This document shows, piece after piece, positions 1 to 8,851 of a DNA stretch of 64,000 nucleotides. This stretch comes from Thermus tenuipuniceus. GTDB taxonomy: Bacteria > Deinococcota > Deinococci > Deinococcales > Thermaceae. The stretch spans positions 1 through 64,000 of the forward strand of contig NZ_PRDA01000015.1 in assembly GCF_002964845.1 (NCBI RefSeq), written 5' to 3'. The notes under the pieces were generated by a model, which saw only the letters and a list, made by a program, of their open reading frames with translations, had not been told where the DNA came from and did not search any database. Each line of letters starts with the position of its first letter. Position 1 is the stretch's first letter. Made by a program: the position numbers and the translations under genes.

Positions 1-113
1 GCCCTTTTCAAGTGGTCCCCTGGCGCATGGGTATGCGGGGGGTGGATAAGTGCAAGTTTTGAGCTGCATAACTTTGCGCCAAGGCGTCGCTTTTGCCTGG
101 TACAATCAGGGGT
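1..113. other. Upstream segment with leaderless-type promoter
   Basis: No gene is supported here. A TACAAT hexamer at 101-106 lies seven bases before the ATG at 114 and fits a -10 box for a leaderless rhodanese mRNA. I see no convincing -35 element. The left edge may hold the tail or control region of a gene outside the window. Confidence 0.5.
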
Positions 114-398
114 ATGCGCAGGGTAAAACCCGAGGAACTCCCGACCCTCCTGAACCAGGGGGTGAAGGTGGTGGATGTCCGCCCGAAGGACAAGCGCCAT
201 ACCCCCTTGCCCTTTCCCGCAGAGTGGGTGCCTTTGGAGAAGATCCAGGCGGGGGAGCACCACCTGCCCAAGGTTCCCCTGCTCTTGGTGTGCGAAAAGG
301 GGCTGATTAGCCAGGTGGCGGCCCTGTACCTGGAGGCGGAAGGGTACGAGGCCATGAGCCTGGAGGGTGGGCTTCAGGCCTTGACGGAGGGTAGTTAG
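114..398 (+). CDS. Single-domain rhodanese-like protein
   Basis: This 94-residue protein is one rhodanese domain, the size of GlpE/PspE-type sulfurtransferases, which move sulfane sulfur onto an active-site cysteine. Cys60 begins a CEKGLIS loop that matches the rhodanese active-site position, and a DVRP motif near residue 21 is also typical. There is no signal peptide, so it is probably cytoplasmic. I chose ATG 114 because a TACAAT box ends seven bases upstream; a TTG at 93 would extend the frame but overlaps that box. Its tail carries the promoter of the downstream tRNA genes. The physiological acceptor cannot be told from sequence. Confidence 0.85.
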   Translation: MRRVKPEELPTLLNQGVKVVDVRPKDKRHTPLPFPAEWVPLEKIQAGEHHLPKVPLLLVCEKGLISQVAALYLEAEGYEAMSLEGGLQALTEGS

Positions 399-409
399 GC
401 CCTTAGAAT
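381..409 (+). promoter_or_regulatory. Promoter of the tRNA-His/tRNA-Leu unit
   Basis: TTGACG (381-386), a 17-base spacer and TAGAAT (404-409) form a near-consensus sigma-A promoter. It overlaps the end of the rhodanese gene and would start transcription about ten bases before tRNA-His. Confidence 0.8.
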
Positions 410-425
410 GGCGGATGCTGAGCGT

Positions 426-503
426 GGTGAGCGTAGCTCAGCTGGTCAGAGCACCGGACTGTGGATCCGGGGGTCGTGGGTTCAAGTCCCATCGCTCACC
501 CCA
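426..503 (+). tRNA. tRNA-His (GTG anticodon)
   Basis: A full cloverleaf is readable. The acceptor stem is 427-433 with 493-499, the anticodon stem is 454-458 with 466-470, and the anticodon GTG is at 461-463. An extra 5' G at 426 can pair with C500, the G-1 feature specific to histidine tRNAs. The 3' CCA (501-503) is encoded. Confidence 0.97.
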
Positions 504-509
504 ACCCCG

Positions 510-557
510 CCACCCCGCAAGGGGTGGTATTTTAAAGGGGGGCCTCGCCCTCCTTTT
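510..557 (+). other. Two tandem hairpins in the tRNA spacer
   Basis: A CCACCCC/GGGGTGG stem with a GCAA tetraloop (510-527) is followed by TATTTT. A second ten-pair stem (534-543 with 547-556, loop CTC) runs up to the base before tRNA-Leu. The first could be a leaky terminator; both could guide tRNA processing. This is structural reading only. Confidence 0.55.
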
Positions 558-642
558 GCGAGGATGGCGGAACCGGTAGACGCGCCGGACTTAGGATCCG
601 GTGGGGTAACCCGTGCGGGTTCAAGTCCCGCTCCTCGCACCA
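558..642 (+). tRNA. tRNA-Leu (TAG anticodon)
   Basis: The acceptor stem GCGAGGA (558-564) pairs with TCCTCGC (632-638). The anticodon loop contains TAG, the T-loop sequence GGTTCAAGTCC is present, and there is an extended variable arm as expected of class II tRNAs. CCA is encoded at 640-642. Confidence 0.95.
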
Positions 643-679
643 CCAGGGCGGGGCCCCTTTTTGAAGCGCGAGGTGAGGC

Positions 680-1894
680 GTGGCGGAAATCCTGGAACGT
701 TCCGGCTATCTGGTAAAGGTCCGGGTGGAGGTACCTAGGGAGAAGGTGGAGGAAAGGTACCAGGCCCTCCTTAGGGACGTGGCCAAGCGGGTGAAGATCC
801 CGGGGTTCCGCCCGGGGAAGGCTCCTTTGAAGGTGGTGGAGGCCCGCATCGGGCGGGAAGAGCTCCTATCCGACCTCAAGGAGCGCCTGGTGGAGGAAAC
901 CTATCCCCTTGCGGTGCAGGAGCTGGGCCTCCTGCCCGTGGCGGCGAGGGTGGTGGAGGAGGAGCTGAGGGAGGGGGAGGGTTTTCGCTACGTGGCCGAG
1001 GTGGAGAACTACCCCGAGGTGCGGCTTCCCGACTGGCGGAGCTTCGACCTCCAGGTGGCCCGGGAGGAGGTCACGGAAGAGATGGTGGACAAGGCCTTGG
1101 AGGAGCTCCGCCATCGCTACGCCGAGCTGGTGCCTGTGGACCGTGAGGCCCAGGAGAAGGACCACGTTTTCGTGCGCACCGAGGAGGGGGCGGAGTTCCC
1201 CATTGACCTCTCCAAGGCCCTTCCCCATGTGAGGGAGGCCCTTTTGGGCAAGCAGGCGGGGGAGGTGGTCATGGTCCCCGTCTTGAACGAGAAGGGGGAG
1301 AAGGTGCGGGAGGTGCGCACCGAGATCCTGGAGGTGAAGACCCTCGAGCTTCCCGAGCTGGATGAGGAGTTCGCCAAGACCCTCGAGGCGGAGAGCCTGG
1401 AGGAGCTGAGGGAGAAGGTGCGGGAAAGCCTAAAGCGCCAGGCGGAGGCCCGGTACCAGGAGGCGCGGGAGCGGGCCTTCCTGGAGAAGCTCGCCGAGGG
1501 GTTGGAGGCGGAAATACCCCCTTCCATGCTGGAGGCGGAGGAGCGCCACCTCCTGGAGCACCTGGCAGAGGACCTCGCCCGGCAGGGGATTCCCCTCGAG
1601 GCCTACCTCAAGGCCCTGGAGGAGAAGGGGGAGTTCGAGAAGTTCCGGGAGGAGCTGAGGCAGGAGGCCTTGAAGCGGGTGAAGCGCTCCTTGGCCAAGG
1701 AGCGCCTGGCGGAGGAGCTCAAGCCCGAGGTGGGCGAGGAGGAGTGGCAGGCCTACCTCCAGGCGGTGGCCCGCTCCTACGGTATCTCCTTACAGGAGCT
1801 CAGGCGGGAGTTTGGGGAGAGGGGCCTTGCCCGCTTGCGGGCGGCCTACATCCAGGACAAGGCCGTGAAGGAGGCCTTGGCCAAGCTCCTGTAG
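680..1894 (+). CDS. tig: Trigger factor, ribosome-associated chaperone
   Basis: Trigger factor (404 aa) binds near the ribosomal exit tunnel and shields nascent chains. The N-terminal ribosome-binding domain holds the signature GFRPGKAP at residues 42-49. A reduced FKBP-type prolyl isomerase domain covers roughly 150-228. The rest is the charged helical C-terminal substrate-binding region. The GTG start at 680 has an AGGTGAGG ribosome-binding site just upstream. It follows two tRNA genes and precedes clpP and clpX, the common tig-clpP-clpX order. A strong hairpin lies directly after its stop codon, so clpP probably depends largely on its own promoter. The family call is secure. Confidence 0.97.
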   Translation: MAEILERSGYLVKVRVEVPREKVEERYQALLRDVAKRVKIPGFRPGKAPLKVVEARIGREELLSDLKERLVEETYPLAVQELGLLPVAARVVEEELREGEGFRYVAEVENYPEVRLPDWRSFDLQVAREEVTEEMVDKALEELRHRYAELVPVDREAQEKDHVFVRTEEGAEFPIDLSKALPHVREALLGKQAGEVVMVPVLNEKGEKVREVRTEILEVKTLELPELDEEFAKTLEAESLEELREKVRESLKRQAEARYQEARERAFLEKLAEGLEAEIPPSMLEAEERHLLEHLAEDLARQGIPLEAYLKALEEKGEFEKFREELRQEALKRVKRSLAKERLAEELKPEVGEEEWQAYLQAVARSYGISLQELRREFGERGLARLRAAYIQDKAVKEALAKLL

Positions 1895-1907
1895 GAGCGT
1901 CATGGTG

Positions 1908-1932
1908 GCCCAGGGGGCTTTTCCCCCTGGGC
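1908..1932 (+). terminator. Hairpin after tig
   Basis: A perfect ten-pair stem (1908-1917 with 1923-1932) encloses the loop CTTTT just after the tig stop codon. There is no long T run after it, so intrinsic termination may be partial. The clpP -10 box begins only eight bases later. Confidence 0.65.
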
Positions 1933-1939
1933 TTGCCGC

Positions 1940-1945
1940 TACAAT
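1940..1945 (+). promoter_or_regulatory. clpP -10 box
   Basis: TACAAT lies ten bases before the preferred clpP start at 1956. A -35 element at normal spacing would fall at about 1917-1922, inside the tig terminator hairpin. Confidence 0.6.
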
Positions 1946-1955
1946 GGGGACTGGT

Positions 1956-2540
1956 ATGGTCATACCCTACGTCATAGAGCAGACCGCCCGCGGCGAGCGG
2001 GTCTACGACATCTACTCCCGGCTTCTCAAGGATCGCATCATCTTCCTGGGCACCCCCATAGATTCCCAGGTGGCCAACATCATCGTGGCCCAGCTACTTT
2101 TCCTGGATGCCCAGAATCCCAATCAGGAGATCCGCCTCTACATCAACTCCCCCGGGGGCGAGGTGGATGCCGGGCTTGCCATCTACGACACCATGCAGTT
2201 CGTGCGTGCCCCGGTTTCCACCATCGTCATCGGCATGGCGGCCAGCATGGCCGCGGTGATCCTGGCCGCCGGGGAGAAGGGCCGGCGCTACGCCCTGCCC
2301 CACTCCAAGGTGATGATCCACCAGCCCTGGGGCGGGGTCCGGGGCACGGCCAGCGACATCGCCATCCAGGCCCAGGAGATCCTCAAGGCCAAGAAGCTTT
2401 TGAACGAGATCCTGGCCAAGCACACCGGCCAGCCCCTGGAGAAGGTGGAGAAGGACACCGACCGGGACTACTACCTCTCCGCCCAGGAGGCCCTGGAGTA
2501 CGGCCTGATCGACCAGGTGGTGACCCGTGAGGAAGCCTAG
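1956..2540 (+). CDS. clpP: ATP-dependent Clp protease proteolytic subunit
   Basis: ClpP is the serine peptidase that forms the tetradecameric barrel docked by ClpX. From ATG 1956 the protein is 194 aa, the normal ClpP length. The catalytic triad is visible as Ser97 (in GMAAS), His122 (in MIHQP) and Asp171 (in DRDYYL). Upstream in-frame ATGs at 1902 and 1944 would add an unlikely N-terminus; the first would place the tig terminator hairpin inside the coding region, and the second overlaps the -10 box. Its 3' end overlaps clpX by 14 bases, which suggests translational coupling. Confidence 0.97.
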   Translation: MVIPYVIEQTARGERVYDIYSRLLKDRIIFLGTPIDSQVANIIVAQLLFLDAQNPNQEIRLYINSPGGEVDAGLAIYDTMQFVRAPVSTIVIGMAASMAAVILAAGEKGRRYALPHSKVMIHQPWGGVRGTASDIAIQAQEILKAKKLLNEILAKHTGQPLEKVEKDTDRDYYLSAQEALEYGLIDQVVTREEA

Positions 2541-3729
2541 ACCCTACTGCAGCTTTTGCGGCCTGCGCCCCCCGGAAACGGGCCGCCTTCTGGAAAGCCC
2601 CATCGCCGAGGTCTACATCTGCGAGGACTGCGTGGAGCGGGCCCAGGAGCTCTTGCGTCAGGAGAAGCGGGGGCCCAAGGGGCCAACACGCCTTCCCAAG
2701 CCCCAGGAGATCAAGGCCCACCTGGACCAGTACGTGGTGGGGCAGGAGGCGGCCAAGAGGGCCTTGAGCGTGGCCGTCTACAACCACTACAAGCGCCTCC
2801 TCCATCCGGAGGCGGAGATCGGTAAGTCCAATATCCTCCTCATCGGCCCCACGGGTACGGGTAAGACCCTCCTGGCGGAGACCCTGGCCCGTTTCCTGGA
2901 TGTGCCCTTTGCCATCGCCGACGCCACCACCTTGACCGAGGCGGGGTACGTGGGGGAGGACGTGGAAAACGTCATCCTCCGCCTTCTGCAGAACGCCGAC
3001 TTTGATGTGGAGCGGGCGGAGATGGGCATCGTCTACATCGACGAGATCGACAAGATCGCCCGGAAATCGGAAAACCCCTCCTTGACCCGGGACGTTTCCG
3101 GGGAAGGGGTGCAGCAGGCTCTATTGAAGATCATTGAGGGTACCATCGCCAACGTGCCTCCTCAGGGAGGGCGTAAGCACCCGCACCAGGAGTTCATTCC
3201 CGTGAACACCAAGAACATCCTCTTCATCCTGGGCGGGGCCTTTGAGGGGCTGGAGAACATCGTGAAGGCCCGTACCGAGCGTACCGCCATCGGCTTTACC
3301 CGGCCCAAGGCTAGGGAAACCCTCGAGGAGCCCTTAGAGGTCATCCCCGAGGACTTGGTGAAGTTCGGCATGATCCCCGAGTTTGTGGGCCGGGCCCCCC
3401 TCATCGTCCAGCTTCATCCCCTTACGGAAGACGACCTGGTGCGCATTCTCACCGAGCCGAAGAACGCCTTGGTGAAGCAGTACCAGGAACTCATGCGCCT
3501 GGAGGGGATCGAGCTTCGCTTTACCCAGGCGGCCCTGAAGGAGATCGCCCGCCGAGCCCTTAAGCGGGGCACGGGGGCCCGGGGCCTCAGGGCCATCCTG
3601 GAGAAGACCATGGTGGACCTCATGTTTGAGGCCCCGGGAAGCGGGGTCCGCGAGCTGGTGATCGACCTTCCCCACCTGGACCAGCCCCTGAAGGCCCTCG
3701 AGGAGGCCAAGCTCCGCCAGGCCTCCTAG
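2527..3729 (+). CDS. clpX: ClpX AAA+ unfoldase of ClpXP
   Basis: ClpX unfolds tagged substrates and feeds them to ClpP. At 400 aa it has the zinc-binding domain (Cys8, Cys11, Cys32, Cys35), Walker A GPTGTGKT (107-114), Walker B VYIDEID (169-175), the pore loop GYVGED (140-145) and the IGF tripeptide (255-257) that docks into ClpP. The IGF loop confirms pairing with the upstream clpP. The start is GTG 2527, inside the clpP tail. Only four bases separate its end from the convergent pncB. Confidence 0.97.
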   Translation: MRKPRPYCSFCGLRPPETGRLLESPIAEVYICEDCVERAQELLRQEKRGPKGPTRLPKPQEIKAHLDQYVVGQEAAKRALSVAVYNHYKRLLHPEAEIGKSNILLIGPTGTGKTLLAETLARFLDVPFAIADATTLTEAGYVGEDVENVILRLLQNADFDVERAEMGIVYIDEIDKIARKSENPSLTRDVSGEGVQQALLKIIEGTIANVPPQGGRKHPHQEFIPVNTKNILFILGGAFEGLENIVKARTERTAIGFTRPKARETLEEPLEVIPEDLVKFGMIPEFVGRAPLIVQLHPLTEDDLVRILTEPKNALVKQYQELMRLEGIELRFTQAALKEIARRALKRGTGARGLRAILEKTMVDLMFEAPGSGVRELVIDLPHLDQPLKALEEAKLRQAS

Positions 3730-3733
3730 GGAG

Positions 3734-5257
3734 CTACCCCTGGCCCAGGCGGGCCACCAGCTCCTCCTTCAGGGCGAAGAGCCTTTCGCTGAGGGAGACA
3801 TGGTAGACGTGGGGGTTTACCAGGCGGCGCACCCCGGGGTCCAGGCGTTCCACGTCCCTTTGCCGCCTTTCCTGTAGCAACTCCAGGGGTAGCGGCGGAA
3901 AGAGACGCTTGCCCCGGTAGACTTCCTCCAATAGGGGCTCGAGGGTGAACTCCCCCGGGCGGAGGGTGCGGCGCTTGGTGGGGTCCGTGGGGTGGCGCAG
4001 GCAAAGGGCCTGGTTCTCCCGCACCTCCTCATCGTGGGCCGTCAAAAGGTCAGCGGTGGCCAGGCCCCGGTGGTCGTATACCCGGTAGACCTTCTTGTGC
4101 CCGGGGTTCAGCACCTTCTCCAGGGAATCGGAGATCTTTATGGCCGGGGCCCAGGTGCCGTTTTCCCGGATGGCCACCAGCTTGTAGACCCCTCCCAGGG
4201 CCGGGTAGCCCCAGGAAACCACCATCCGGGTCCCCACCCCGTAGACCAGGCGCTTGAGGAGGCGGTCCGGGTCCACCCCGTAGCGGGGGGCCTCCTCCTG
4301 GATCTGGCTTTTGATCTGCCAGATGACCAGCTCGTCCAGGTCCCCGGAAAGGACGATGAGGGTTTCTGGGAAGCCCGCCTTGTCCAACTCCTTGGCCACC
4401 TGTATGGCCAGATAAGCGAGGTCCCCGGAGTCTATGCGCACCCCCACCGGTTTGTGCCCCTTGCGCCGCAACCGCTCAAAGACCCGGATGGCGTGGGGAA
4501 GACCCGAGTCCAAGGTGTCCACGGTATCCAAAAGGAGGATGGTGTCGTCGGGGAAGACGTCGGCGAAGGCCTGGAAGGCCTCCTCCTCGGAGTGGCCCAA
4601 AGCCAAAAAGGCCTGGACCATGCTGTGGGCATGGGTGCCGGAGGAGGGAAGCCCTAGGAGGTGGGAAAGGCTCACGACGCTACTGCGGTTGGCCCCCCCG
4701 ATGAGGCTCGCCCGGGTGGCGGCCTCCCCTCCTTTGGCGGGGGCGCGGCGGAGTCCGAATTCCAGCACCAGGGCTTCCCCCGCGGCTTCCCGCACCCGGC
4801 TCGCCTTGGTGGCGATGAGGGTTTCGTAGTTGATGCGGTTTAAGAGGGCGGTTTCCAGGAGCTGGGCCTGGAGGAGGGGGCCCTCCACGCTGATGAGGGG
4901 TACCTGGGGGTGGGCTACCCGGCCCTCGGGAAGGGCCCTAAGGGTCAGGCCCTGGAAGCCCCCTATCCCCTTTAGGTAGCGCAGGTAGTCCTCGGCGAAA
5001 AGGGGTTTCCCGCTCCGGCTTTTCAAGGCGCTCAGGGCGGCGAGCTCCTCCTCGCCGAAGCGGGCTTCCTCCATCCAGGTCAGGAGGGGATCCAGCCCGG
5101 CGAAGACGGTGTAACCCGCCTGGTGGGCCCCGTAGTCGGGGTTCTTGCGGTAGAAGGCCTCAAAGAGGGCTTCCCTTTCGTGAAGGCCAAGCCTAAAGTA
5201 AACCTGGCCCATGGTGAGCTGGTAAAGGTCCGTGTAGAGGATGCCGAAGGGGTCCAT
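3734..5257 (-). CDS. pncB: Nicotinate phosphoribosyltransferase
   Basis: This 507-residue enzyme couples nicotinate and PRPP to nicotinate mononucleotide in NAD salvage. Family features include the N-terminal [15 protein letters not shown] segment, a THAHSM motif around the catalytic histidine region, and the RIDSGD and GVGTRM motifs of the phosphoribosyl-binding barrel. The length fits the long bacterial class. ATG 5257 has a TATGCT box six bases upstream, so the mRNA is probably leaderless. It diverges from metH across only 42 bases and converges on clpX. Confidence 0.93.
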   Translation of the reverse strand: MDPFGILYTDLYQLTMGQVYFRLGLHEREALFEAFYRKNPDYGAHQAGYTVFAGLDPLLTWMEEARFGEEELAALSALKSRSGKPLFAEDYLRYLKGIGGFQGLTLRALPEGRVAHPQVPLISVEGPLLQAQLLETALLNRINYETLIATKASRVREAAGEALVLEFGLRRAPAKGGEAATRASLIGGANRSSVVSLSHLLGLPSSGTHAHSMVQAFLALGHSEEEAFQAFADVFPDDTILLLDTVDTLDSGLPHAIRVFERLRRKGHKPVGVRIDSGDLAYLAIQVAKELDKAGFPETLIVLSGDLDELVIWQIKSQIQEEAPRYGVDPDRLLKRLVYGVGTRMVVSWGYPALGGVYKLVAIRENGTWAPAIKISDSLEKVLNPGHKKVYRVYDHRGLATADLLTAHDEEVRENQALCLRHPTDPTKRRTLRPGEFTLEPLLEEVYRGKRLFPPLPLELLQERRQRDVERLDPGVRRLVNPHVYHVSLSERLFALKEELVARLGQG

Positions 5258-5263
5258 GGGACT

Positions 5264-5291
5264 AGCATAGCCCCCCTTTTTTCGCTACACT
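5264..5291. promoter_or_regulatory. Divergent leaderless promoters, pncB and metH
   Basis: On the minus strand TATGCT (5269 to 5264) lies six bases before the pncB ATG. On the plus strand TACACT (5286-5291) lies eight bases before the metH ATG. The two units share a 42-base intergenic region, so the polymerase footprints must overlap. Confidence 0.65.
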
Positions 5292-5299
5292 AGCGGGAT

Positions 5300-8200
5300 A
5301 TGGTGAAGGTTCACACCTGTAGCCCTGGTTGCCGCCACCACCTTGGAGGGGCGGGGTTTGGGGATGCCCCCTTGGTGCGGCTGGGTTACAACAAGGAGGC
5401 CCGGGCAGAGAAGTTCCCTTACCTTAAGGCCCTCCTGCAGAGACCCCTGGTCTTTGACGGGGCCATGGGCACCGAGCTGCAAAAGCGCCACCTCACCCCG
5501 GAGGACTATGGGGGAGAGGCCTATTACGGCTGCCCCGAGGTGCTGAACCGTACCCGCCCCGAGGTGATCCAGGAGATCCACCGGGCGTACCTCGAGGCCG
5601 GGGCGGAGGTGATCGAAACCAACACCTTTGGCGCTTTGCGCCACGTGCTGGCGGAGTATGGCCTCGAGGAGGAAGCGGAGGACCTGGCCTACCTGGGAGC
5701 CCGGATCGCCAAGGAGGTGGCCGAGCCCTACGGGGCCTTCGTGGCGGGGGCCCTGGGCCCGGGGACCAAGCTTATCTCCCTGGGCCAGATCACCTGGGAC
5801 GAGCTTTTTGCTGCCTATAAGGAGGCGGTGCGGGGGCTTCTTCGGGGCGGGGTGGACCTGATCCTTCTGGAAACCGCCCAGGACATCCTGCAGGTGCGCT
5901 GTGCGGTCCTGGCAGCCCGGGAGGCCATGGCCGAGGTGGGCAAGGAGGTGCCCTTGCAGGTCCAGGTGACCATGGAGGCCACGGGTACCATGCTGGTGGG
6001 CACGGACGAGCAGGCAGCCCTGGCAGCCCTGGAGAGCCTGCCCATTGACGTGGTAGGCATGAACTGCGCCACGGGCCCCGACCTCATGGACGCCAAGATC
6101 CGCTACTTTGCCGAGAACGCCACCCGCTTCGTGAGCTGCTTGCCCAATGCGGGCCTGCCCCGGAACGAAGGGGGAAGGGTGGTTTATGACCTCACCCCGG
6201 AGGAGTTGGCCCAGTGGCACCTCAAGTTCGTGACCGAGTACGGGGTGAACGCCGTGGGAGGGTGTTGCGGCACGGGGCCGGAGCACATCCGCAAGGTGGC
6301 GGAGGTGGTGAAGGGGAAACCTGCCCCCAAACGAAAGGAAACCTTTCCCCCTCAGGTGGCCTCCCTCTACCAGGCGGTTCCTCTACGCCAGGAGGCAAGC
6401 GTTTTCCTGGTGGGGGAGCGCCTGAACGCCACCGGGAGCAAGCGGTTTCGGGAGATGCTCTTCGCCCGGGACCTGGAGGGGATCCTCTCCCTGGCCCGGG
6501 AGCAGGTGGAGGAGGGGGCCCATGCCCTGGACCTCTCCGTGGCCTGGACGGGAAGGGATGAGCTAAGGGACCTCGCCTGGCTCCTGCCCCACCAGGCCAC
6601 GGCGGTGACCGTGCCCTTCATGGTGGACTCCACCTCTCCTGAGGCCATGGAGCTGGCCCTTAAGCACCTCCCGGGCAGGCTCCTCCTGAACTCCGCCAAC
6701 CTGGAAGATGGCTTGGAGAAGTTTGACCGGGTGGCCTCCCTGGCCAAGGCCCACGGGGCGGCCTTGGTGGTCCTCGCCATAGATGAACGGGGCATGGCCA
6801 AGACCCGGGAGGAGAAGGTCAGGGTGGCCCTGCGCATGTACGAGCGCCTCACCGAGCACCACGGCTTCCGCCCGGAGGACCTCCTCTTTGACCTCCTCAC
6901 CTTCCCCATCACCCAAGGGGACGAAGAAAGCCGCCCCTTGGCCAAGGAAACCCTCCTGGCCATGGAGGAGCTAAGGGAAAGGCTTCCGGGGGTGGGCTTC
7001 ATCCTGGGGGTGTCCAACGTTTCCTTTGGTCTGAAGCCCCGGGCCCGGCGGGTCCTGAACTCCATTTTCCTGGACGAGGCCCGGAAGAAGGGCCTGACCG
7101 CTGCCATCGTGGATGCAGGGAAGATCCTCCCCATCAGCCAGATCCCCGAGGAGGCCTACGCCTTGGCCCTGGACCTCATCTATGACAAGAGGAGGGAAGG
7201 GTACGACCCGCTTTTGGCCTTCATGGCCTATTTTGAAACCCACCGGGAGGACCCGGCTCTCAAGGAGGATGCCTTCCAGGCCCTGCCCGTTCTGGAGAGG
7301 CTCAAGCGCCGGGTGGTGGAGGGAAGGAAAGGGGGCCTCGAGGCGGATCTGGACGAGGCCTTGCGGGAAGGCCATAAACCCCTGGACCTCATCAACGGCC
7401 CTCTTCTTTCGGGCATGAAGGAGGTGGGGGAGCTTTTCGGGGCAGGAAAGATGCAGCTTCCCTTTGTCCTCCAGGCTGCCGAGGTGATGAAGCGAGCGGT
7501 GGTCCACCTCGAGCCCCATATGGAACGGCGGGGCGAGGGCCGGGGCAAGATGGTCCTGGCCACGGTGAAGGGGGATGTGCACGACATCGGCAAGAACCTG
7601 GTGGATATCATCCTCAGCAACAACGGCTACCAGGTGATCAACCTGGGCATCAAGGTGCCCATTGAGGAGATCCTGAAGGCGGTGGAGGAGCACAAGCCCC
7701 ATGCGGTGGGCATGTCCGGCCTTCTGGTTAAGAGCACCGTGGTCATGAAGGAGAACCTGGAGTACATGCGGGATAGGGGCTACGACCTGCCCGTCATCTT
7801 GGGCGGGGCGGCCCTCACCCGCGCCTACGTGGAGGAGGACCTCCGGGCCATCTACCCCAACGTGTACTACGCGGAAGACGCTTTTGAGGGCTTAAGGCTT
7901 ATGGAGCGCCTCACCGCTCAAGGGGAGCTTTCAGCCCCCGCCCCCGCGGCCAAGCGCACGTCCAAAGCCCCCCAGGTGGCCGTCCGCTCCAGGCCAGTAA
8001 AGGAGGCTCCTCGGGTGCCCCGACCGCCCTTCTTCGGGGTGCGGGTGGAGGAAAACCTGGACCTGGCCACCATTGCCCACTACGTGAACAAGCTGGCCCT
8101 GTACCGGGGCCAGTGGGGCTACAGCCGCAAGGGGCTTTCCCGGGAGGAATGGCAGGCCCTGGTGGAGCGGGAGGCTGAACCCGTGTTCCGGAGGCTTCTC

Positions 8201-8851
8201 AAGGAAGCCATGGAGGAGGGCTGGCTCAGGCCCAGGGTTCTGTATGGCTTTTTCCCCGTGGCCCGGGAAGGGGAGGAGCTTTGGGTGTTTTCCTCCGAAA
8301 CCGGGGAGGTTTTGGAGCGCTTCGCCTTCCCTCGGCAAAAGGGCGGAGGCCTGAGCCTGGTGGACTACTTCCGCCCCCGCTTTGCCCCTCTTTTGGCGGA
8401 CGAGGAGGGGTGGCTTCCCGCCTATGAAGCGGGGGCCAGGGATGTCCTGGGGGTGCAGCTGGTCACCATGGGGGAGGAGCCTTCCAGAAAGGCCAAGGCG
8501 CTTTTTGAGGCCGGGGCCTACCAGGAGTATCTTTTCGTGCACGGGTTCAGCGTGGAGATGACCGAGGCCCTGGCGGAGTACTGGCACAAGCGGATGCGGC
8601 AGATGTGGGGCATTGCGGAAAGGGATGCCACGGACATCCGCAAGCTTTTCCAGCAGGGCTACCAGGGGGCCCGCTACTCCTTCGGCTACCCCGCCTGCCC
8701 GGACCTGGCGGACCAGGCCAAGCTGGACCGGCTCATGGGCTTTGCCCGCATCGGGGTGCGCCTCACGGAGGGTTTCCAGCTGGAGCCAGAGCACGCCACC
8801 AGCGCCCTTGTGGTTCACCACCCGGAGGCCCGGTACTTCAGCGTGGACTAG
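5300..8851 (+). CDS. metH: Cobalamin-dependent methionine synthase
   Basis: MetH transfers a methyl group from methyltetrahydrofolate through cobalamin to homocysteine. All four modules are present in 1183 aa. The homocysteine domain (about 45-340) has the zinc cysteines in GMNCATG and GGCCGTG. The pterin-binding domain is about 360-640. The B12 domain has KGDVHDIGKN near residue 755, including the cobalt-ligating histidine. The AdoMet reactivation domain ends with RYSFGYPACPDL. ATG 5300 is supported by a TACACT box eight bases upstream. The first 40 residues, including CSPGCRHH, are unlike the usual N-terminus; GTG 5375 is an alternative start. Methionine from the metYX route elsewhere in the window would need the same homocysteine pool. 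Confidence 0.95.
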   Translation: MVKVHTCSPGCRHHLGGAGFGDAPLVRLGYNKEARAEKFPYLKALLQRPLVFDGAMGTELQKRHLTPEDYGGEAYYGCPEVLNRTRPEVIQEIHRAYLEAGAEVIETNTFGALRHVLAEYGLEEEAEDLAYLGARIAKEVAEPYGAFVAGALGPGTKLISLGQITWDELFAAYKEAVRGLLRGGVDLILLETAQDILQVRCAVLAAREAMAEVGKEVPLQVQVTMEATGTMLVGTDEQAALAALESLPIDVVGMNCATGPDLMDAKIRYFAENATRFVSCLPNAGLPRNEGGRVVYDLTPEELAQWHLKFVTEYGVNAVGGCCGTGPEHIRKVAEVVKGKPAPKRKETFPPQVASLYQAVPLRQEASVFLVGERLNATGSKRFREMLFARDLEGILSLAREQVEEGAHALDLSVAWTGRDELRDLAWLLPHQATAVTVPFMVDSTSPEAMELALKHLPGRLLLNSANLEDGLEKFDRVASLAKAHGAALVVLAIDERGMAKTREEKVRVALRMYERLTEHHGFRPEDLLFDLLTFPITQGDEESRPLAKETLLAMEELRERLPGVGFILGVSNVSFGLKPRARRVLNSIFLDEARKKGLTAAIVDAGKILPISQIPEEAYALALDLIYDKRREGYDPLLAFMAYFETHREDPALKEDAFQALPVLERLKRRVVEGRKGGLEADLDEALREGHKPLDLINGPLLSGMKEVGELFGAGKMQLPFVLQAAEVMKRAVVHLEPHMERRGEGRGKMVLATVKGDVHDIGKNLVDIILSNNGYQVINLGIKVPIEEILKAVEEHKPHAVGMSGLLVKSTVVMKENLEYMRDRGYDLPVILGGAALTRAYVEEDLRAIYPNVYYAEDAFEGLRLMERLTAQGELSAPAPAAKRTSKAPQVAVRSRPVKEAPRVPRPPFFGVRVEENLDLATIAHYVNKLALYRGQWGYSRKGLSREEWQALVEREAEPVFRRLLKEAMEEGWLRPRVLYGFFPVAREGEELWVFSSETGEVLERFAFPRQKGGGLSLVDYFRPRFAPLLADEEGWLPAYEAGARDVLGVQLVTMGEEPSRKAKALFEAGAYQEYLFVHGFSVEMTEALAEYWHKRMRQMWGIAERDATDIRKLFQQGYQGARYSFGYPACPDLADQAKLDRLMGFARIGVRLTEGFQLEPEHATSALVVHHPEARYFSVD

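Noticed and set aside
5300-5400. Cobalamin or tetrahydrofolate riboswitch before metH
   Set aside because: No consensus blocks of these classes were found, and the leaderless-type promoter leaves no room for an untranslated aptamer.
5285-6286. Open frame antisense to the metH homocysteine domain
   Set aside because: Same composition effect; the His/Gly/Leu-rich translation is typical of antisense shadows in this genome.
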